This document shows, one piece after another, positions 48,068 through 57,640 of a DNA stretch of 64,000 nt. The stretch's first letter is position 1, and every line of letters starts with the position of its first letter. Below the pieces are notes generated by a model that was given only the letters and a program-made list of their open reading frames with translations, searched no databases and was not told the DNA's origin. Origin of the DNA: a virus; the IMG/VR virus record IMGVR_UViG_3300028859_000013, positions 1 to 64,000 of that record; one strand, given 5' to 3'. Made by a program: the position numbers and the translations under genes.

Positions 48068-51000
48068 ATGCCAATAAAAGACGCAGATTTCGGAAAATAC
48101 AAAAGACCAGGTATTTTCTTTGAGGAAATTGACCAGAGTATTGTTCAACTTCCAGTACAAAATGTTTTAATAAATTTAGTTCCTGGTTTTTCAAAAAAAG
48201 GTCCTTTTAATACTCCACTTTATGTTACAAATCCTACAGATTTTAGTACAATATTTGGAGATGATGATACTAGATTAGAAAATAAGGGATCATTTTTTCA
48301 TAAAACAGTTAAACAAATGCTAAAAAGCGGTCCTGTTTGGGCGTTAAATCTTTTAGCAACAGATCCAAATAGAGATAAAGTGGACTGGCAATCAATAGGT
48401 GTGTCAGCAAGTGTAAAATCTCAAAATAGTAATGTTATAAGATCTGCTTATGAATCATTTTATAATAGACAAGCTTTCTGGGAAAGAGATACTGATTCAT
48501 TTTTAAATGTTGTACAAGCAAATAATTATGGTGTTCAAGATACTGATAGACTTTTTCATATAACAAACATGGGATATACAGATATTAGTATATTTATGTT
48601 TAAATCATCTATAACTGGTTTCGATGTTACAGCAGAATCATGGTACGGTGATAGAACAAAAGTACCATCATATCTTGATTATAGAGATTGGATTTCAGAT
48701 TATTTAGTAACTATCATTGTAGTAGCTGGTGATTGGTCAGATTATAAAACATTATCTAATGATACTACATATGGTAAGTATTTTGATAAAAATGGATTAA
48801 TTAAAAATAACGTATCTTCATTTCTTAATGAAAGTACTGTATCTGTTCTTGCAAATTATGATTGTTCTTTAATTCCATATTTTAAAGATTTGAATAATAG
48901 AGATATGTACATTAAAAATATTATAAATAATGATACAGATAAAACTGGTTTATTCTGTACATATAATGAAGATGTATTACTTGAAGCTGATTTTAGAGTA
49001 AGTAGTTTGGATATTATAGGTGGAACAATTGTTGGAGAAGATGTTAGTAGTATTAATTTTATGTCATATAATACAATTCTTAATGAACAAATATCATATT
49101 CTCAAACATATTTGGATTCAACTAATAATGTTATTACTAATAATTATGATAGTTATAATCAAGATTTTGTGTCAAATAATGTAGATGTTAGATCAGGTGC
49201 ATATGTGAATGGAAATATATTTGGTGTTAGTTGTAATACAACATCATTAACAGGAACAACAGGAACAACTTTATTAACAACGTTTACTATTGATCCTAAC
49301 GCATATTATGTATTAAATGGAGTACTTATTACTGGTAATACATTTGTTGTTAATGCATCAGATGGTGTTTCATATCCAAATGGATCAAGATATGATGTTC
49401 TTTATCTTACTAATGATAATACTATTAACGTGCTAAAAGGAACAGAATCTAATTCTAATACAGGAGCAATTTTACCAGATTATTTATATAGTTTAGATAG
49501 TACTATAATTTTAGGATATGTGTATATATTAAATTCTGGATTAACTGCAACATTAACATATAATTCTATATCTGTAGGAACTAATGGTTATATTGCTCTT
49601 GGAACTACAACAGGATATGAATCAGTAATTACTGATGGTTTTGATACACAAAATTATATGAATATTCAATTTAATGGCACATCTGGTCAAACAGGAATTT
49701 ATAATGATTATAATTATCTTAGATTAGCTCAATGTTTTTATGAAATATATGAAAATATTACTGCAAAGAGCGTTTTTATTCATCAAACAAGTGGTGATTT
49801 TATTGGTGGAGATAAAGATCCTGTTGTTTCAGTTTTAGCAACTGAGGCTACTTCATTACAAAATGCGAATATTAAAATTTATATTGATAGTGATTCTCCT
49901 GCTTTATGTCATTCAGGTAATACATTTTTATTATATTATGTGGACAATGAATTTTTGTTACATGAAAATTTTGTTGATACTAATACATTGGTAACTATAA
50001 ATTCTGTTTTATCATCAGGAACTAATGGTATTGTAGCAACATATTCTCAATTTTATTTAGATTATTATAATGGTAATATTAATAACGATGATTATTTTTA
50101 TGTTAATAATAATAGTGGATTGACAACTAAGATATATTTGGATATGTTTATTGATCAAAATAATATATTAACTGTCAATTTTTTATCTGCAATCAATCCT
50201 CCAATAACATATAGTGTTTCACATACAGATTGGGATAATTCTAACTATTATAATTATAGTTTAATAGTATATTCCGATAGATCTAATTGGAAACAATCAG
50301 TTCAAATCGATCAATGGTACGGTGATGATCTTACAGATTGTAGACAAATATCTATAGATAAAAATAGATATTCAGAAATAACAATAGGTAATTTTTTAAC
50401 CGCTTATTATGATGAATCATATTGGACTGCACCTAATGGAGAAGGATATTTAGAAGGATCTGTTCCAAGAAAAATAACTAGAATTATAAATATTAAAAAT
50501 GATCCAACAAATGTTAATAATAAATATATTTATACAGATTCTCCTATTAAAATTGATAATTATAATTCATTAAATCCAAGTGGTACTACATCATTACAAA
50601 CATTTACATATCCAGAAATTGATGAATATGTTGATGAATATAAAGCATTGGTATTATCGCCTTTTACAGTAAATGTAGCATCTATACCAGATGGTACTGA
50701 TATTAGACAAAATTCAATATTGGATATTATTGATATTGATACAAATCTTGGAAAGGCTCTGGCAGATAAAAATAAAATATCATGGAGATATCTTGTAGAT
50801 TCATTTGGATTAGGATTGACTCCAATGGACGGATATGGATCAAAACAACAACTTGCTAATGTTTGTGGATTGAAACTTAATTGCTTAGGATTTATAAGTA
50901 TGCCATCAGCTAAAATATTTAAAAATTCAACTAATCCATCATTTATAAATGACGATTATACTTTAAATATTCAATATGTTGCTGCTGGAGCAGATGATAG

Positions 51001-51733
51001 TAAAAATCCAGATTATTATTATCAATTTGCTCAACCTTATACAGACGCTGTAGATAATGTTTCTGTTGATGGTAGAAGTTGTGTTGGTTATTTCTTCCCA
51101 TATATAAGAATATATGATAATGGTGTACCAAAATGGGTTCCGCCTGCATCTTACGCAGCAACAACTTATATGCAAAAGTTTGTATCTAATACAGCAGGTA
51201 TGGTGCCTTGGACAATATGCGCTGGTATTACTAATGGTAGAGTTCAAACTATAACTAAAACTGAAATGGACTTTAATGATACTGATCTTGATTATTTACA
51301 TGGCATGAATGCAAATCCTATTGTATATAAATTAAATAATGGATATTGTATTAATGACGATGCATCAGCACAAGTATTTCCATACTCATCTCTTAGCTTC
51401 TTACATTCAAGAGAAGTTCTTATTGAACTTGAAAATAGAATGTACGATATGCTATTAAAATATCAATGGCAATTTAATACTGCAGAAATTCGTTCCGAAA
51501 TCAAATACAATGCTAATAAAATCTGTAAAGATATGTTGGATAACAACGCATTATATGACTTTTGGAATGTTTGTGATGAAAGTAATAATACTGATTATGT
51601 TATAGATTTACAGATGGGCGTAATTGACACGTATGTAGAGTTGATAAAAGGAATGGGTATTATTGTTAATAATATTACAATAATGAAGAAAGGTGATATA
51701 CAATCTATGGGATTTTCATCAGTTGGTAGCTAA
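48068..51733 (+). CDS. Contractile tail sheath protein, unusually large
   Basis: This 1221-residue protein is about twice the length of T4 gp18. The N-terminus (FGKYKRPGIFFEEIDQSIVQ, LVPGFSKKGPFNTPLYVTN) and C-terminus (EVLIELENRMYDMLLKYQWQ, FWNVCDESNNTDYVIDLQMG, then VIDTYVELIKGMGIIVNNIT) are typical of sheath subunits, including the handshake strand region. The extra length lies in the middle (about residues 330-850), where beta-rich threonine/asparagine-rich domains are likely to decorate the tail surface. It is followed by a homing endonuclease gene. Confidence 0.85.
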   Translation: MPIKDADFGKYKRPGIFFEEIDQSIVQLPVQNVLINLVPGFSKKGPFNTPLYVTNPTDFSTIFGDDDTRLENKGSFFHKTVKQMLKSGPVWALNLLATDPNRDKVDWQSIGVSASVKSQNSNVIRSAYESFYNRQAFWERDTDSFLNVVQANNYGVQDTDRLFHITNMGYTDISIFMFKSSITGFDVTAESWYGDRTKVPSYLDYRDWISDYLVTIIVVAGDWSDYKTLSNDTTYGKYFDKNGLIKNNVSSFLNESTVSVLANYDCSLIPYFKDLNNRDMYIKNIINNDTDKTGLFCTYNEDVLLEADFRVSSLDIIGGTIVGEDVSSINFMSYNTILNEQISYSQTYLDSTNNVITNNYDSYNQDFVSNNVDVRSGAYVNGNIFGVSCNTTSLTGTTGTTLLTTFTIDPNAYYVLNGVLITGNTFVVNASDGVSYPNGSRYDVLYLTNDNTINVLKGTESNSNTGAILPDYLYSLDSTIILGYVYILNSGLTATLTYNSISVGTNGYIALGTTTGYESVITDGFDTQNYMNIQFNGTSGQTGIYNDYNYLRLAQCFYEIYENITAKSVFIHQTSGDFIGGDKDPVVSVLATEATSLQNANIKIYIDSDSPALCHSGNTFLLYYVDNEFLLHENFVDTNTLVTINSVLSSGTNGIVATYSQFYLDYYNGNINNDDYFYVNNNSGLTTKIYLDMFIDQNNILTVNFLSAINPPITYSVSHTDWDNSNYYNYSLIVYSDRSNWKQSVQIDQWYGDDLTDCRQISIDKNRYSEITIGNFLTAYYDESYWTAPNGEGYLEGSVPRKITRIINIKNDPTNVNNKYIYTDSPIKIDNYNSLNPSGTTSLQTFTYPEIDEYVDEYKALVLSPFTVNVASIPDGTDIRQNSILDIIDIDTNLGKALADKNKISWRYLVDSFGLGLTPMDGYGSKQQLANVCGLKLNCLGFISMPSAKIFKNSTNPSFINDDYTLNIQYVAAGADDSKNPDYYYQFAQPYTDAVDNVSVDGRSCVGYFFPYIRIYDNGVPKWVPPASYAATTYMQKFVSNTAGMVPWTICAGITNGRVQTITKTEMDFNDTDLDYLHGMNANPIVYKLNNGYCINDDASAQVFPYSSLSFLHSREVLIELENRMYDMLLKYQWQFNTAEIRSEIKYNANKICKDMLDNNALYDFWNVCDESNNTDYVIDLQMGVIDTYVELIKGMGIIVNNITIMKKGDIQSMGFSSVGS

Positions 51734-51752
51734 TTAATTATAAATAATAATG

Positions 51753-51789
51753 AAAAAAAGAGAAATAATTTAATTATTTCTCTTTTTTT
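51753..51789. terminator. Hairpin terminator
   Basis: AGAGAAATAATT and AATTATTTCTCT form a stem with A7 and T7 flanks after the sheath gene. Confidence 0.8.
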
Positions 51790-51848
51790 ATAAACTTTAT
51801 ATTAAAATATTTATATATAGGAGAAATAGAAACATATATAAAGTTTAT
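51790..51848 (+). promoter_or_regulatory. Inverted repeat covering the start codon of the 51847 endonuclease gene
   Basis: ATAAACTTTATAT (51790-51802) is complementary to ATATAAAGTTTAT (51836-51848), which contains the first bases of the ATG. The loop carries TTTATATATAGGAG, with a promoter-like TATATAG and a rare GGAG. The arrangement mirrors that at 37150-37232. Confidence 0.6.
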
Positions 51849-53601
51849 GAATAAAGAAGAAAATATAGAAAAAATAAAAAAAGAAAATGGTACATCAGGA
51901 AAAATGTATAATGAGAAATACATTAAAAATAATTATCCTGAAATTTTTAAAGATGTTATAGAATTTTGTAGTAGTGATAAATTGATAGATTTACCTTTTA
52001 AAGAAAAAATTTATCATTATGTTAATGATTTAAAAGAAATTTTATATTGTTCAAATCCAAATTGTAATAATATAGTTAAGTTTAAGAATTCAACGATAGG
52101 ATATCATAAACATTGCTCTAAAGGTTGTACGAGTAAAGATCCGAATATTAAACAACAAAAAGAAGATAATTCATATATAAAATATGGAACTAAAGCACCA
52201 GGAATGAATAATGATATTAAAGAAAAAATGATAAAAACCAATCAGGAAAGATATGGCGGTAATAGTCCTATGCAAAATATTGAAATACAAGAAAAATCTA
52301 AAAAAACATTATTTAAAAATTATGGTGTATATAATTTAAACGATTCAGAAGAAATTGTAAAAAGAAGAATCGAATCATTTAAAAAAAGTAATTATAAAGA
52401 AAATTATACTAATACTATGATGTCCCGTTATGGAGTAAAATATACATTTCAAAATGAAGATTTTTATAAAAAATCTAAAGAAACATTATTTAAAAATTAT
52501 GGAGTATTTAATCCTTATGAAAATAAAGAGATATTAGACAGAGCACAAAAGAAAAGAAAAAATACTATTAAAAATAATAAAATATTGAATCAAGATAATA
52601 ATATAATTGATGTTGATTATGATACAAGAGAATATTTGATGAATTGTGATGTTGGAAAAAATCATACATTTAAAATTAGTTTTGAATTATATAAATCTAG
52701 AAAGCAATTTGCTAATTATAAATGTACTGAATGCTTTCCAGAACATTTCAATCAAACTTCAATGAGTGAATTCGAATTATTAAATTTTATACAAAAACAT
52801 TATAAAGACGAAATAGTAGTTAATAGCAAAAAAATTATTTATCCTTTTGAATTAGATATTTATTTACCAGAAATAAATATTGCATTTGAATTTAATGGTA
52901 TTTATTGGCATGATGAACAGCACAAATCAAGTGATTATCATTTAAAAAAGACTGAATTATGTGACGAAAATGGTATTAAATTAATTCATATATGGGAAGA
53001 TGATTGGATGTATAAAAATGATATAGTAAAATCAAATATTTTAAATATTTTAAGTATAAAAACAAATATTATAGATGTAAATGATTGTGATATAAAAGAA
53101 ATAACTAATAGTGAAGTTATTAAAGATTTTTTAGAAAAAAATCATATTCAAGGATTTATAGATTCACAAATTAAAATAGGATTATATCATAATAATGAAT
53201 TAATTAGTTTAATGAATTTTGAAAATAATATTGAATCATATGAATTATTAAGATTTTGTAATAAGTTAAATACTAATATTATTGGCGGATATGATAAATT
53301 ATTCAAATATTTTGTTATAAATTATGAACCAACGGAAATTATAGCATATTTTGATAGAAGTTGGAGTTATGATAAAATATATGAAAATTTAGGATTTGAA
53401 TTAGTACATAAATCTCAATCTAATTATTCTTATGTTATTGATGGTATTCGTAAAAATAGATTTAATTTTGGCAAATCTATTTTAATAAAAGAAGGATATT
53501 CAAGTGAAAAAACTGAAAGTGAGATTATGTTAGAAAGAAAAATTTATAGAATTTATGATTCTGGACAATTAAAATTTATATGGAAAGATAAACAAATTTG
53601 A
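51847..53601 (+). CDS. Large Vsr-like homing endonuclease with NUMOD-like repeats
   Basis: This 584-residue protein has a zinc-binding region (YCSNPNCNNIVKFKNSTIGY, HKHCSKGC). Repeats of KTNQERYGGNSPMQN, KTLFKNYGVYNLND and SRYGVKYTFQN type follow, then a Cys-containing segment. The nuclease domain at about 325-400 has the core YPFELDIYLPEINIAFEFNG followed by IYWHDE and IKLIHIWEDDW. About 190 further residues (FLEKNHIQGFIDSQIKIGLY, FDRSWSYDKIYENLGFEL) resemble an acyltransferase-like extension seen in some of these nucleases. It sits after the sheath gene. Confidence 0.82.
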   Translation: MNKEENIEKIKKENGTSGKMYNEKYIKNNYPEIFKDVIEFCSSDKLIDLPFKEKIYHYVNDLKEILYCSNPNCNNIVKFKNSTIGYHKHCSKGCTSKDPNIKQQKEDNSYIKYGTKAPGMNNDIKEKMIKTNQERYGGNSPMQNIEIQEKSKKTLFKNYGVYNLNDSEEIVKRRIESFKKSNYKENYTNTMMSRYGVKYTFQNEDFYKKSKETLFKNYGVFNPYENKEILDRAQKKRKNTIKNNKILNQDNNIIDVDYDTREYLMNCDVGKNHTFKISFELYKSRKQFANYKCTECFPEHFNQTSMSEFELLNFIQKHYKDEIVVNSKKIIYPFELDIYLPEINIAFEFNGIYWHDEQHKSSDYHLKKTELCDENGIKLIHIWEDDWMYKNDIVKSNILNILSIKTNIIDVNDCDIKEITNSEVIKDFLEKNHIQGFIDSQIKIGLYHNNELISLMNFENNIESYELLRFCNKLNTNIIGGYDKLFKYFVINYEPTEIIAYFDRSWSYDKIYENLGFELVHKSQSNYSYVIDGIRKNRFNFGKSILIKEGYSSEKTESEIMLERKIYRIYDSGQLKFIWKDKQI

Positions 53602-53628
53602 AAATATATAATATATAAATAAAAAATT

Positions 53629-53814
53629 ATGATAGAACAAAAACAGAAGGATGATTTAAAAAACCAACTTTTAGATATGACTGAATTGAGTAAGAATTTA
53701 CAAGAACCAGTATCTGAAGAAGAACAAAAGTCTTTAGATGATATTATGAATCAAATTCAAGAAGCTAGAGATTTTTTAGATGAATGTATTAAAAATAATA
53801 AAAAGGAGAAATGA
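53629..53814 (+). CDS. Small helical protein
   Basis: This 61-residue charged protein (MIEQKQKDDLKNQLLDMTEL onwards) looks like a continuous coiled coil and ends KNNKKEK. It has a TATAATATATAAAT sequence just upstream and a terminator just downstream, so it is an independent unit. Function unknown. Confidence 0.5.
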   Translation: MIEQKQKDDLKNQLLDMTELSKNLQEPVSEEEQKSLDDIMNQIQEARDFLDECIKNNKKEK

Positions 53815-53816
53815 AT

Positions 53817-53850
53817 AAAAAAGAGAAATGATTAAATCATTTCTCTTTTT
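53817..53850. terminator. Hairpin terminator
   Basis: AAGAGAAATGATT and AATCATTTCTCTT form a stem between convergent genes, with T-tracts on both strands. Confidence 0.8.
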
Positions 53851-54251
53851 TATATGTTAAATTTTTTAGTGCTTTTTGCTAATTCTAATTCAGTTTCTAA
53901 CTTGCCTTTTTTATGATTATATAAAGTGAATGATTGAGTTTTATTTATTTTCCGATCTGTCAACTCATACCATTTATTATTCATTTTTACTAATATATCA
54001 GATTCATAAGTACTTGATAGTTCATCTACTAATTTAATATCTTCACACCTCCCAGTTATACTTTTATTTATAGTTAAATAATTAAAATCATACTTATAAA
54101 TTTTAAAGCATTGAAATGTTATCATATGATTTAATATCATTTCAGAAATTAAATCAAAAAAATCAATATTATATGTTATGCAGTCATTCATTAAATTCAT
54201 GATTGATATTTCTGTGTTGCGTAAATCTTCAAAGGTTTTTATATATTTCAT
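53850..54251 (-). CDS. Tagged protein with MKYIKTFED leader and KKFNI end
   Basis: This 133-residue protein starts MKYIKTFEDLRN and ends STKKFNI. Between them are helical (NLMNDCITYNIDFFDLISEM) and beta segments (ILVKMNNKWYELTDRKINKT) without a known motif. It is the only leftward member of the second tagged cluster and is divergent from the gene at 54297. Confidence 0.65.
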   Translation of the reverse strand: MKYIKTFEDLRNTEISIMNLMNDCITYNIDFFDLISEMILNHMITFQCFKIYKYDFNYLTINKSITGRCEDIKLVDELSSTYESDILVKMNNKWYELTDRKINKTQSFTLYNHKKGKLETELELAKSTKKFNI

Positions 54252-54296
54252 GATATTATATATTAAATTAAATATTTATTTTTTATATATAATGCT

Positions 54297-54656
54297 ATGA
54301 AGCATTTAAAAATATATGAAGCATTTAAAGAATCTGATGTCAAAATAGGAAATTATGTAATATTAAACGTTAAATTTAAAGATTTTGGATATTCTTTATC
54401 TGATAATCAAAAAAATACTCTTGTCGAATATTTAAATAATACAATATGTGAAATTGTTAATATAACTACTAGTTATTCTGGTATCCAAGAGATAGATGTT
54501 AAATATAATAATATACCGTTTACTCTTAATGATTGGTTCGGTGTAGGAAGAACTATTACATTAGATATTACAGATATTTTTGATATGTCAGATTCAAAAA
54601 AAGAACTAATTGATAGACATAATTTAAGGCAAGTAGTAAATAAATTTAATATATGA
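54297..54656 (+). CDS. Tagged small protein with MKHLKIYEA leader and NKFNI end
   Basis: This 119-residue protein starts MKHLKIYEAFKES and ends VNKFNI. It belongs to the SH3-like subgroup: DVKIGNYVILNV, then YLNNTICEIVNI, then IDVKYNNIPF and a final helical region. Its stop overlaps the ATG of the next gene (ATGA), so the 54297-56521 genes are translationally linked. Function unknown. Confidence 0.68.
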   Translation: MKHLKIYEAFKESDVKIGNYVILNVKFKDFGYSLSDNQKNTLVEYLNNTICEIVNITTSYSGIQEIDVKYNNIPFTLNDWFGVGRTITLDITDIFDMSDSKKELIDRHNLRQVVNKFNI

Positions 54657-54958
54657 AGTATTTAAAAATATATGAAAAATATAATAATTTGCCTATTCTT
54701 GGTGATTATGTCGTAGTTTATTGTGAATCAATGAATGAAAAATTTAACGATTTTATAAATAATAATATTGGTAAGTTAAATAATTACGGTAGAATAACAG
54801 ATCTTGCTTGGGTTGAGTATTTTAATATTCCAGAAGAATTAAAAAAACATTTTGATGATGATAAATATGCTATACTTAATACAAATACTATTAAATATTT
54901 TTCTAGTGACAAAAAAAATGTAGAAGCGTATTTGAAAGCTCAAAAATTTAATATATAA
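54653..54958 (+). CDS. Tagged small protein with MKYLKIYEK leader and QKFNI end
   Basis: This 101-residue protein starts MKYLKIYEKYNN and ends KAQKFNI. The SH3-like pattern is ILGDYVVVYCES, NNNIGKLNNYGRI, WVEYFNIPEEL and TNTIKYFSSDKKNVEAYL. The last element is close to SQIEYHSKNKEDVEAFL in the 12276 protein of the other cluster, so the two clusters share orthologous members. Function unknown. Confidence 0.68.
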   Translation: MKYLKIYEKYNNLPILGDYVVVYCESMNEKFNDFINNNIGKLNNYGRITDLAWVEYFNIPEELKKHFDDDKYAILNTNTIKYFSSDKKNVEAYLKAQKFNI

Positions 54959-54961
54959 AAT

Positions 54962-55477
54962 ATGAAATTGAAAAGATTTAATGAAAGTGTTCATGAAGAT
55001 TATGTCGAAATACTTCAAGATAAAATTAAAAATGATAAAAAAATTATTAATAGATTTGAATTTTATTTTGATAACATGAGTAATACATTTGAATGGGATT
55101 CTGATAATATTACAATATTTGCAACTCCTTATTGGGAAGAAAATTTAAATTTACCTATTGATATTCTTATTGATGATACCGATCGTAATATTGTTTTTGA
55201 ATTAAAAGAATTAACTTCACAAAAAGACGTTGATAATACTATAAATTATTATTATGAAATAATAGATTCATTAACATTAAAATTAAATAAAATATCAGAA
55301 TTGAATAGTGTTATTCCTATTATATTAAATAAATTGAGTATTATAAAATTTGATAATATTATTATAAAATCTATTGACGATATAAAAAAATATGATATTG
55401 ATGAATTAGTAAAATTATATAATTACTTATATAAACAATATCCTGAAATATTTTTAGCTAAAAATTTTAATATATAA
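54962..55477 (+). CDS. Tagged protein with MKLKRFNES leader and KNFNI end
   Basis: This 171-residue protein starts MKLKRFNESVHED and ends AKNFNI. It has a beta-rich first half (DNMSNTFEWDSDNITIFATP) and a helical second half (TLKLNKISELNSVIPIILNK). The domain is not that of its SH3-like neighbours, so only the two ends are shared. Function unknown. Confidence 0.62.
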   Translation: MKLKRFNESVHEDYVEILQDKIKNDKKIINRFEFYFDNMSNTFEWDSDNITIFATPYWEENLNLPIDILIDDTDRNIVFELKELTSQKDVDNTINYYYEIIDSLTLKLNKISELNSVIPIILNKLSIIKFDNIIIKSIDDIKKYDIDELVKLYNYLYKQYPEIFLAKNFNI

Positions 55478-55480
55478 AAA

Positions 55481-55822
55481 ATGAAATATTTAAAAAAATT
55501 TGAAAGTTTCAATTGGAATTCTTTAATAGATATTAAAATAGGAGATTATGTGATAATTGATTCTAGTAAATTGTCAAATTTTATGATTAAAAATAATGTT
55601 GATATATATAGAAATTTTTTGAATAGTAATATAGGTAAAATTATTAATATTAGTCGTGTGCTTGATAATATTAGAGTTAAATATGAAAATATACCTGATA
55701 TTATTAAAGATTATTTTGAAGAAGATAATTCTATATTTTTACATCCGTCAAAAATAAAATATTTTTCTAAAACAATAGATGACTTAAAATTGAAATTAGA
55801 TACTGATAAATTTAATTTATAA
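55481..55822 (+). CDS. Tagged small protein with MKYLKKFES leader and DKFNL end
   Basis: This 113-residue protein starts MKYLKKFESFN and ends DTDKFNL. The SH3-like pattern is clear: DIKIGDYVIIDSS, NSNIGKIINISRV, IRVKYENIPDI and SKIKYFSKTIDDL. It lies three bases from each neighbour in the rightward cluster. Function unknown. Confidence 0.68.
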   Translation: MKYLKKFESFNWNSLIDIKIGDYVIIDSSKLSNFMIKNNVDIYRNFLNSNIGKIINISRVLDNIRVKYENIPDIIKDYFEEDNSIFLHPSKIKYFSKTIDDLKLKLDTDKFNL

Positions 55823-55825
55823 AAA

Positions 55826-56521
55826 ATGAAATATTTAAAAAAATTTGAAGGATTGATAAAAACTTATGATTATAATATAATCATAAAATTATTAAATAAT
55901 TTACTTGTTAAATATAATGAAAATGATAGTAATATAAGGCAATCCGCACAAGGTATTTATGCTAGATTTTCAAAAAAATTCATTAAAAAATCATATCTTG
56001 ATATTTTAAATATATTGAAAGTTTGTGGTTATGTAATATCTTCATATAGTTATGATGAGAAAAAAAGAATTAATAAACAACCAGAAAATAATAATATTTT
56101 ATCTGATATTTATACATATATTAATTTTACACTTATAAAAAAGTTTGATATCGAAAATATAGATAATATAGATAATTTATATCACGTTACTGATAAAAAA
56201 AATATTAAAAATATATTAAAAAACGGATTAATTCCAAAATCAAATAATAAAATAGAATCACATCCAGATAGAATTTATTTAATGAGTAATTTAACTGGAG
56301 CTAATCATTATTTGCGATTACTAGAAGATAAATATGGAGATTATTCTGGCGATAGGTTTATAATATTAAAAATTAATAAAAAATTAATAAATATAAAATT
56401 ATATTATGACCCAATGTATCTTAGGTCAGAAAAAAACGTTGAAGTATCTGGATTTGACGCATTTTATACATATGATAATATTTCACCTGATTCTATAGAA
56501 TTACTTACTATTGATTATTAA
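55826..56521 (+). CDS. ADP-ribosyltransferase-fold protein with MKYLKKFEG leader
   Basis: This 231-residue protein starts MKYLKKFEGL and has no KFNL end. From about residue 117 it reads NLYHVTDKKNIKNILKNGLI, then P, and DRIYLMSNLTGANHY. The YHxT, IxxILxxGLxP and RIYLxS series is characteristic of ADP-ribosyltransferase-fold proteins such as KptA/Tpt1 and DarT-like enzymes, with H120 in the NAD-binding position. It could modify host proteins or nucleic acids. T4 packages and injects an ADP-ribosyltransferase (Alt), so a tagged one here is suggestive. The catalytic glutamate is not certain. Confidence 0.6.
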   Translation: MKYLKKFEGLIKTYDYNIIIKLLNNLLVKYNENDSNIRQSAQGIYARFSKKFIKKSYLDILNILKVCGYVISSYSYDEKKRINKQPENNNILSDIYTYINFTLIKKFDIENIDNIDNLYHVTDKKNIKNILKNGLIPKSNNKIESHPDRIYLMSNLTGANHYLRLLEDKYGDYSGDRFIILKINKKLINIKLYYDPMYLRSEKNVEVSGFDAFYTYDNISPDSIELLTIDY

Positions 56522-56691
56522 AAATATGTCATAGTTAATAGGTGTAATCTTTTTTTAAATTTACATTATAAATATCTTTAATTTTTGTATATGTTTCCTT
56601 CTATGAATTCTAATATAGAATCATAAAAAAGTTTCATATTTATTTTTTAATGTAAACAACATTATCACCAATTTTAATATTTTATGATATT
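56522..56691. other. Short intergenic region with a possible gene remnant
   Basis: On the minus strand a 19-codon frame begins MKLFYDSILEFIEGNIYKN near 56635; a one-base shift would extend it with KIKDIYNVNLKKDYTY. I regard it as a possible small decayed gene. No terminator with a good stem was seen. Confidence 0.25.
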
Positions 56692-57009
56692 TTATATTAA
56701 CCAATTATTTTCATCAATAATCTCAATTTCTAATATTATTTCATTATCTTTTTTTAAATATATTTTATTATCGTCCCATTTCTGATAAGTATTAACATTT
56801 AGTGTAATATTATTAAATAAACCAACAGTATATATTTTTTGATCTTTATTTAAACTTGGTAATTTATATAAACTACTATCACACAAAATAGTAGCAATAT
56901 TTCCATTTGTTTCTATATTATCAACATTTTCATCAATGTGTGATATGATATCATCTTCTAATTGTTTTTGTGATAAAATACCGGTTTTTTCTGTTATTTT
57001 AATTTTCAT
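56692..57009 (-). CDS. Phage protein of unknown function
   Basis: This 105-residue protein starts MKIKITEKTGILSQKQLEDD and has a beta-rich body (NIATILCDSSLYKLPSLNKD) ending ENNWLI. It overlaps the upstream gene by eleven bases and forms a two-gene leftward operon inside the otherwise rightward cluster. No family was recognised. Confidence 0.55.
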   Translation of the reverse strand: MKIKITEKTGILSQKQLEDDIISHIDENVDNIETNGNIATILCDSSLYKLPSLNKDQKIYTVGLFNNITLNVNTYQKWDDNKIYLKKDNEIILEIEIIDENNWLI

Positions 57010-57592
57010 GTTTTTTAATTATTTTTATTATATAATATGCTTTTTCAGGAAACATTCCTATATCAATTAATGCTATTTTAATATTATTTTTATCATTTAA
57101 AGCATTTTCGTTAGTAGCTACAATGATACCTGGCTGATCAATATTAGTTTTATACCCAAATATGATTTCGTCATTTAAATATTCAGAAATAATGATAGGT
57201 ATATTAATATTTTTTTCATTTATAATATCTATTAAATCATTATTGTTTTTTGTGATATGTATTTTTTTAGGTATTATAATAAATTTATCATCATATCCAA
57301 TTTTGATAGTTGATTCTTTTAATATTTTAAAATTATCATTAATATAATTCGCTATTTCATCAATATTAATATTAATATTTGTTGAATTTCTTTTAATATC
57401 TTTAATTTTATTTATAAAAATTTTTTCAATAAGTTCAGGAATATTTTCTAAATCATCAATTTTAAACGTGCCTGCAGATACTGTCTTAGTATATACATTA
57501 TTATCTTCATTAACATATAGTAAAGATATTTTTTCTAAATTGTCAGTTTCTTTTACTGATATATAATCTAATGTTTTTATTTTTTCTAACAT
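56999..57592 (-). CDS. Phage protein of unknown function
   Basis: This 197-residue protein is built of alternating charged helices and strands (ISLLYVNEDNNVYTKTVSAG, STIKIGYDDKFIIIPKKIHI). It contains no catalytic motif that I recognise and lacks the tag. Its ATG at 57592 is divergent from the metallopeptidase gene at 57641; TTTTAATATATATA lies between them. Confidence 0.55.
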   Translation of the reverse strand: MLEKIKTLDYISVKETDNLEKISLLYVNEDNNVYTKTVSAGTFKIDDLENIPELIEKIFINKIKDIKRNSTNININIDEIANYINDNFKILKESTIKIGYDDKFIIIPKKIHITKNNNDLIDIINEKNINIPIIISEYLNDEIIFGYKTNIDQPGIIVATNENALNDKNNIKIALIDIGMFPEKAYYIIKIIKKHEN

Positions 57593-57640
57593 ATCATTTT
57601 TATTTTAATATATATACTAATAAAAAATAAGTTTAAAAAT

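Noticed and set aside
50943-51247. Minus-strand frames inside the sheath gene
   Set aside because: They lie opposite the conserved sheath sequence and have no upstream promoter or start context.
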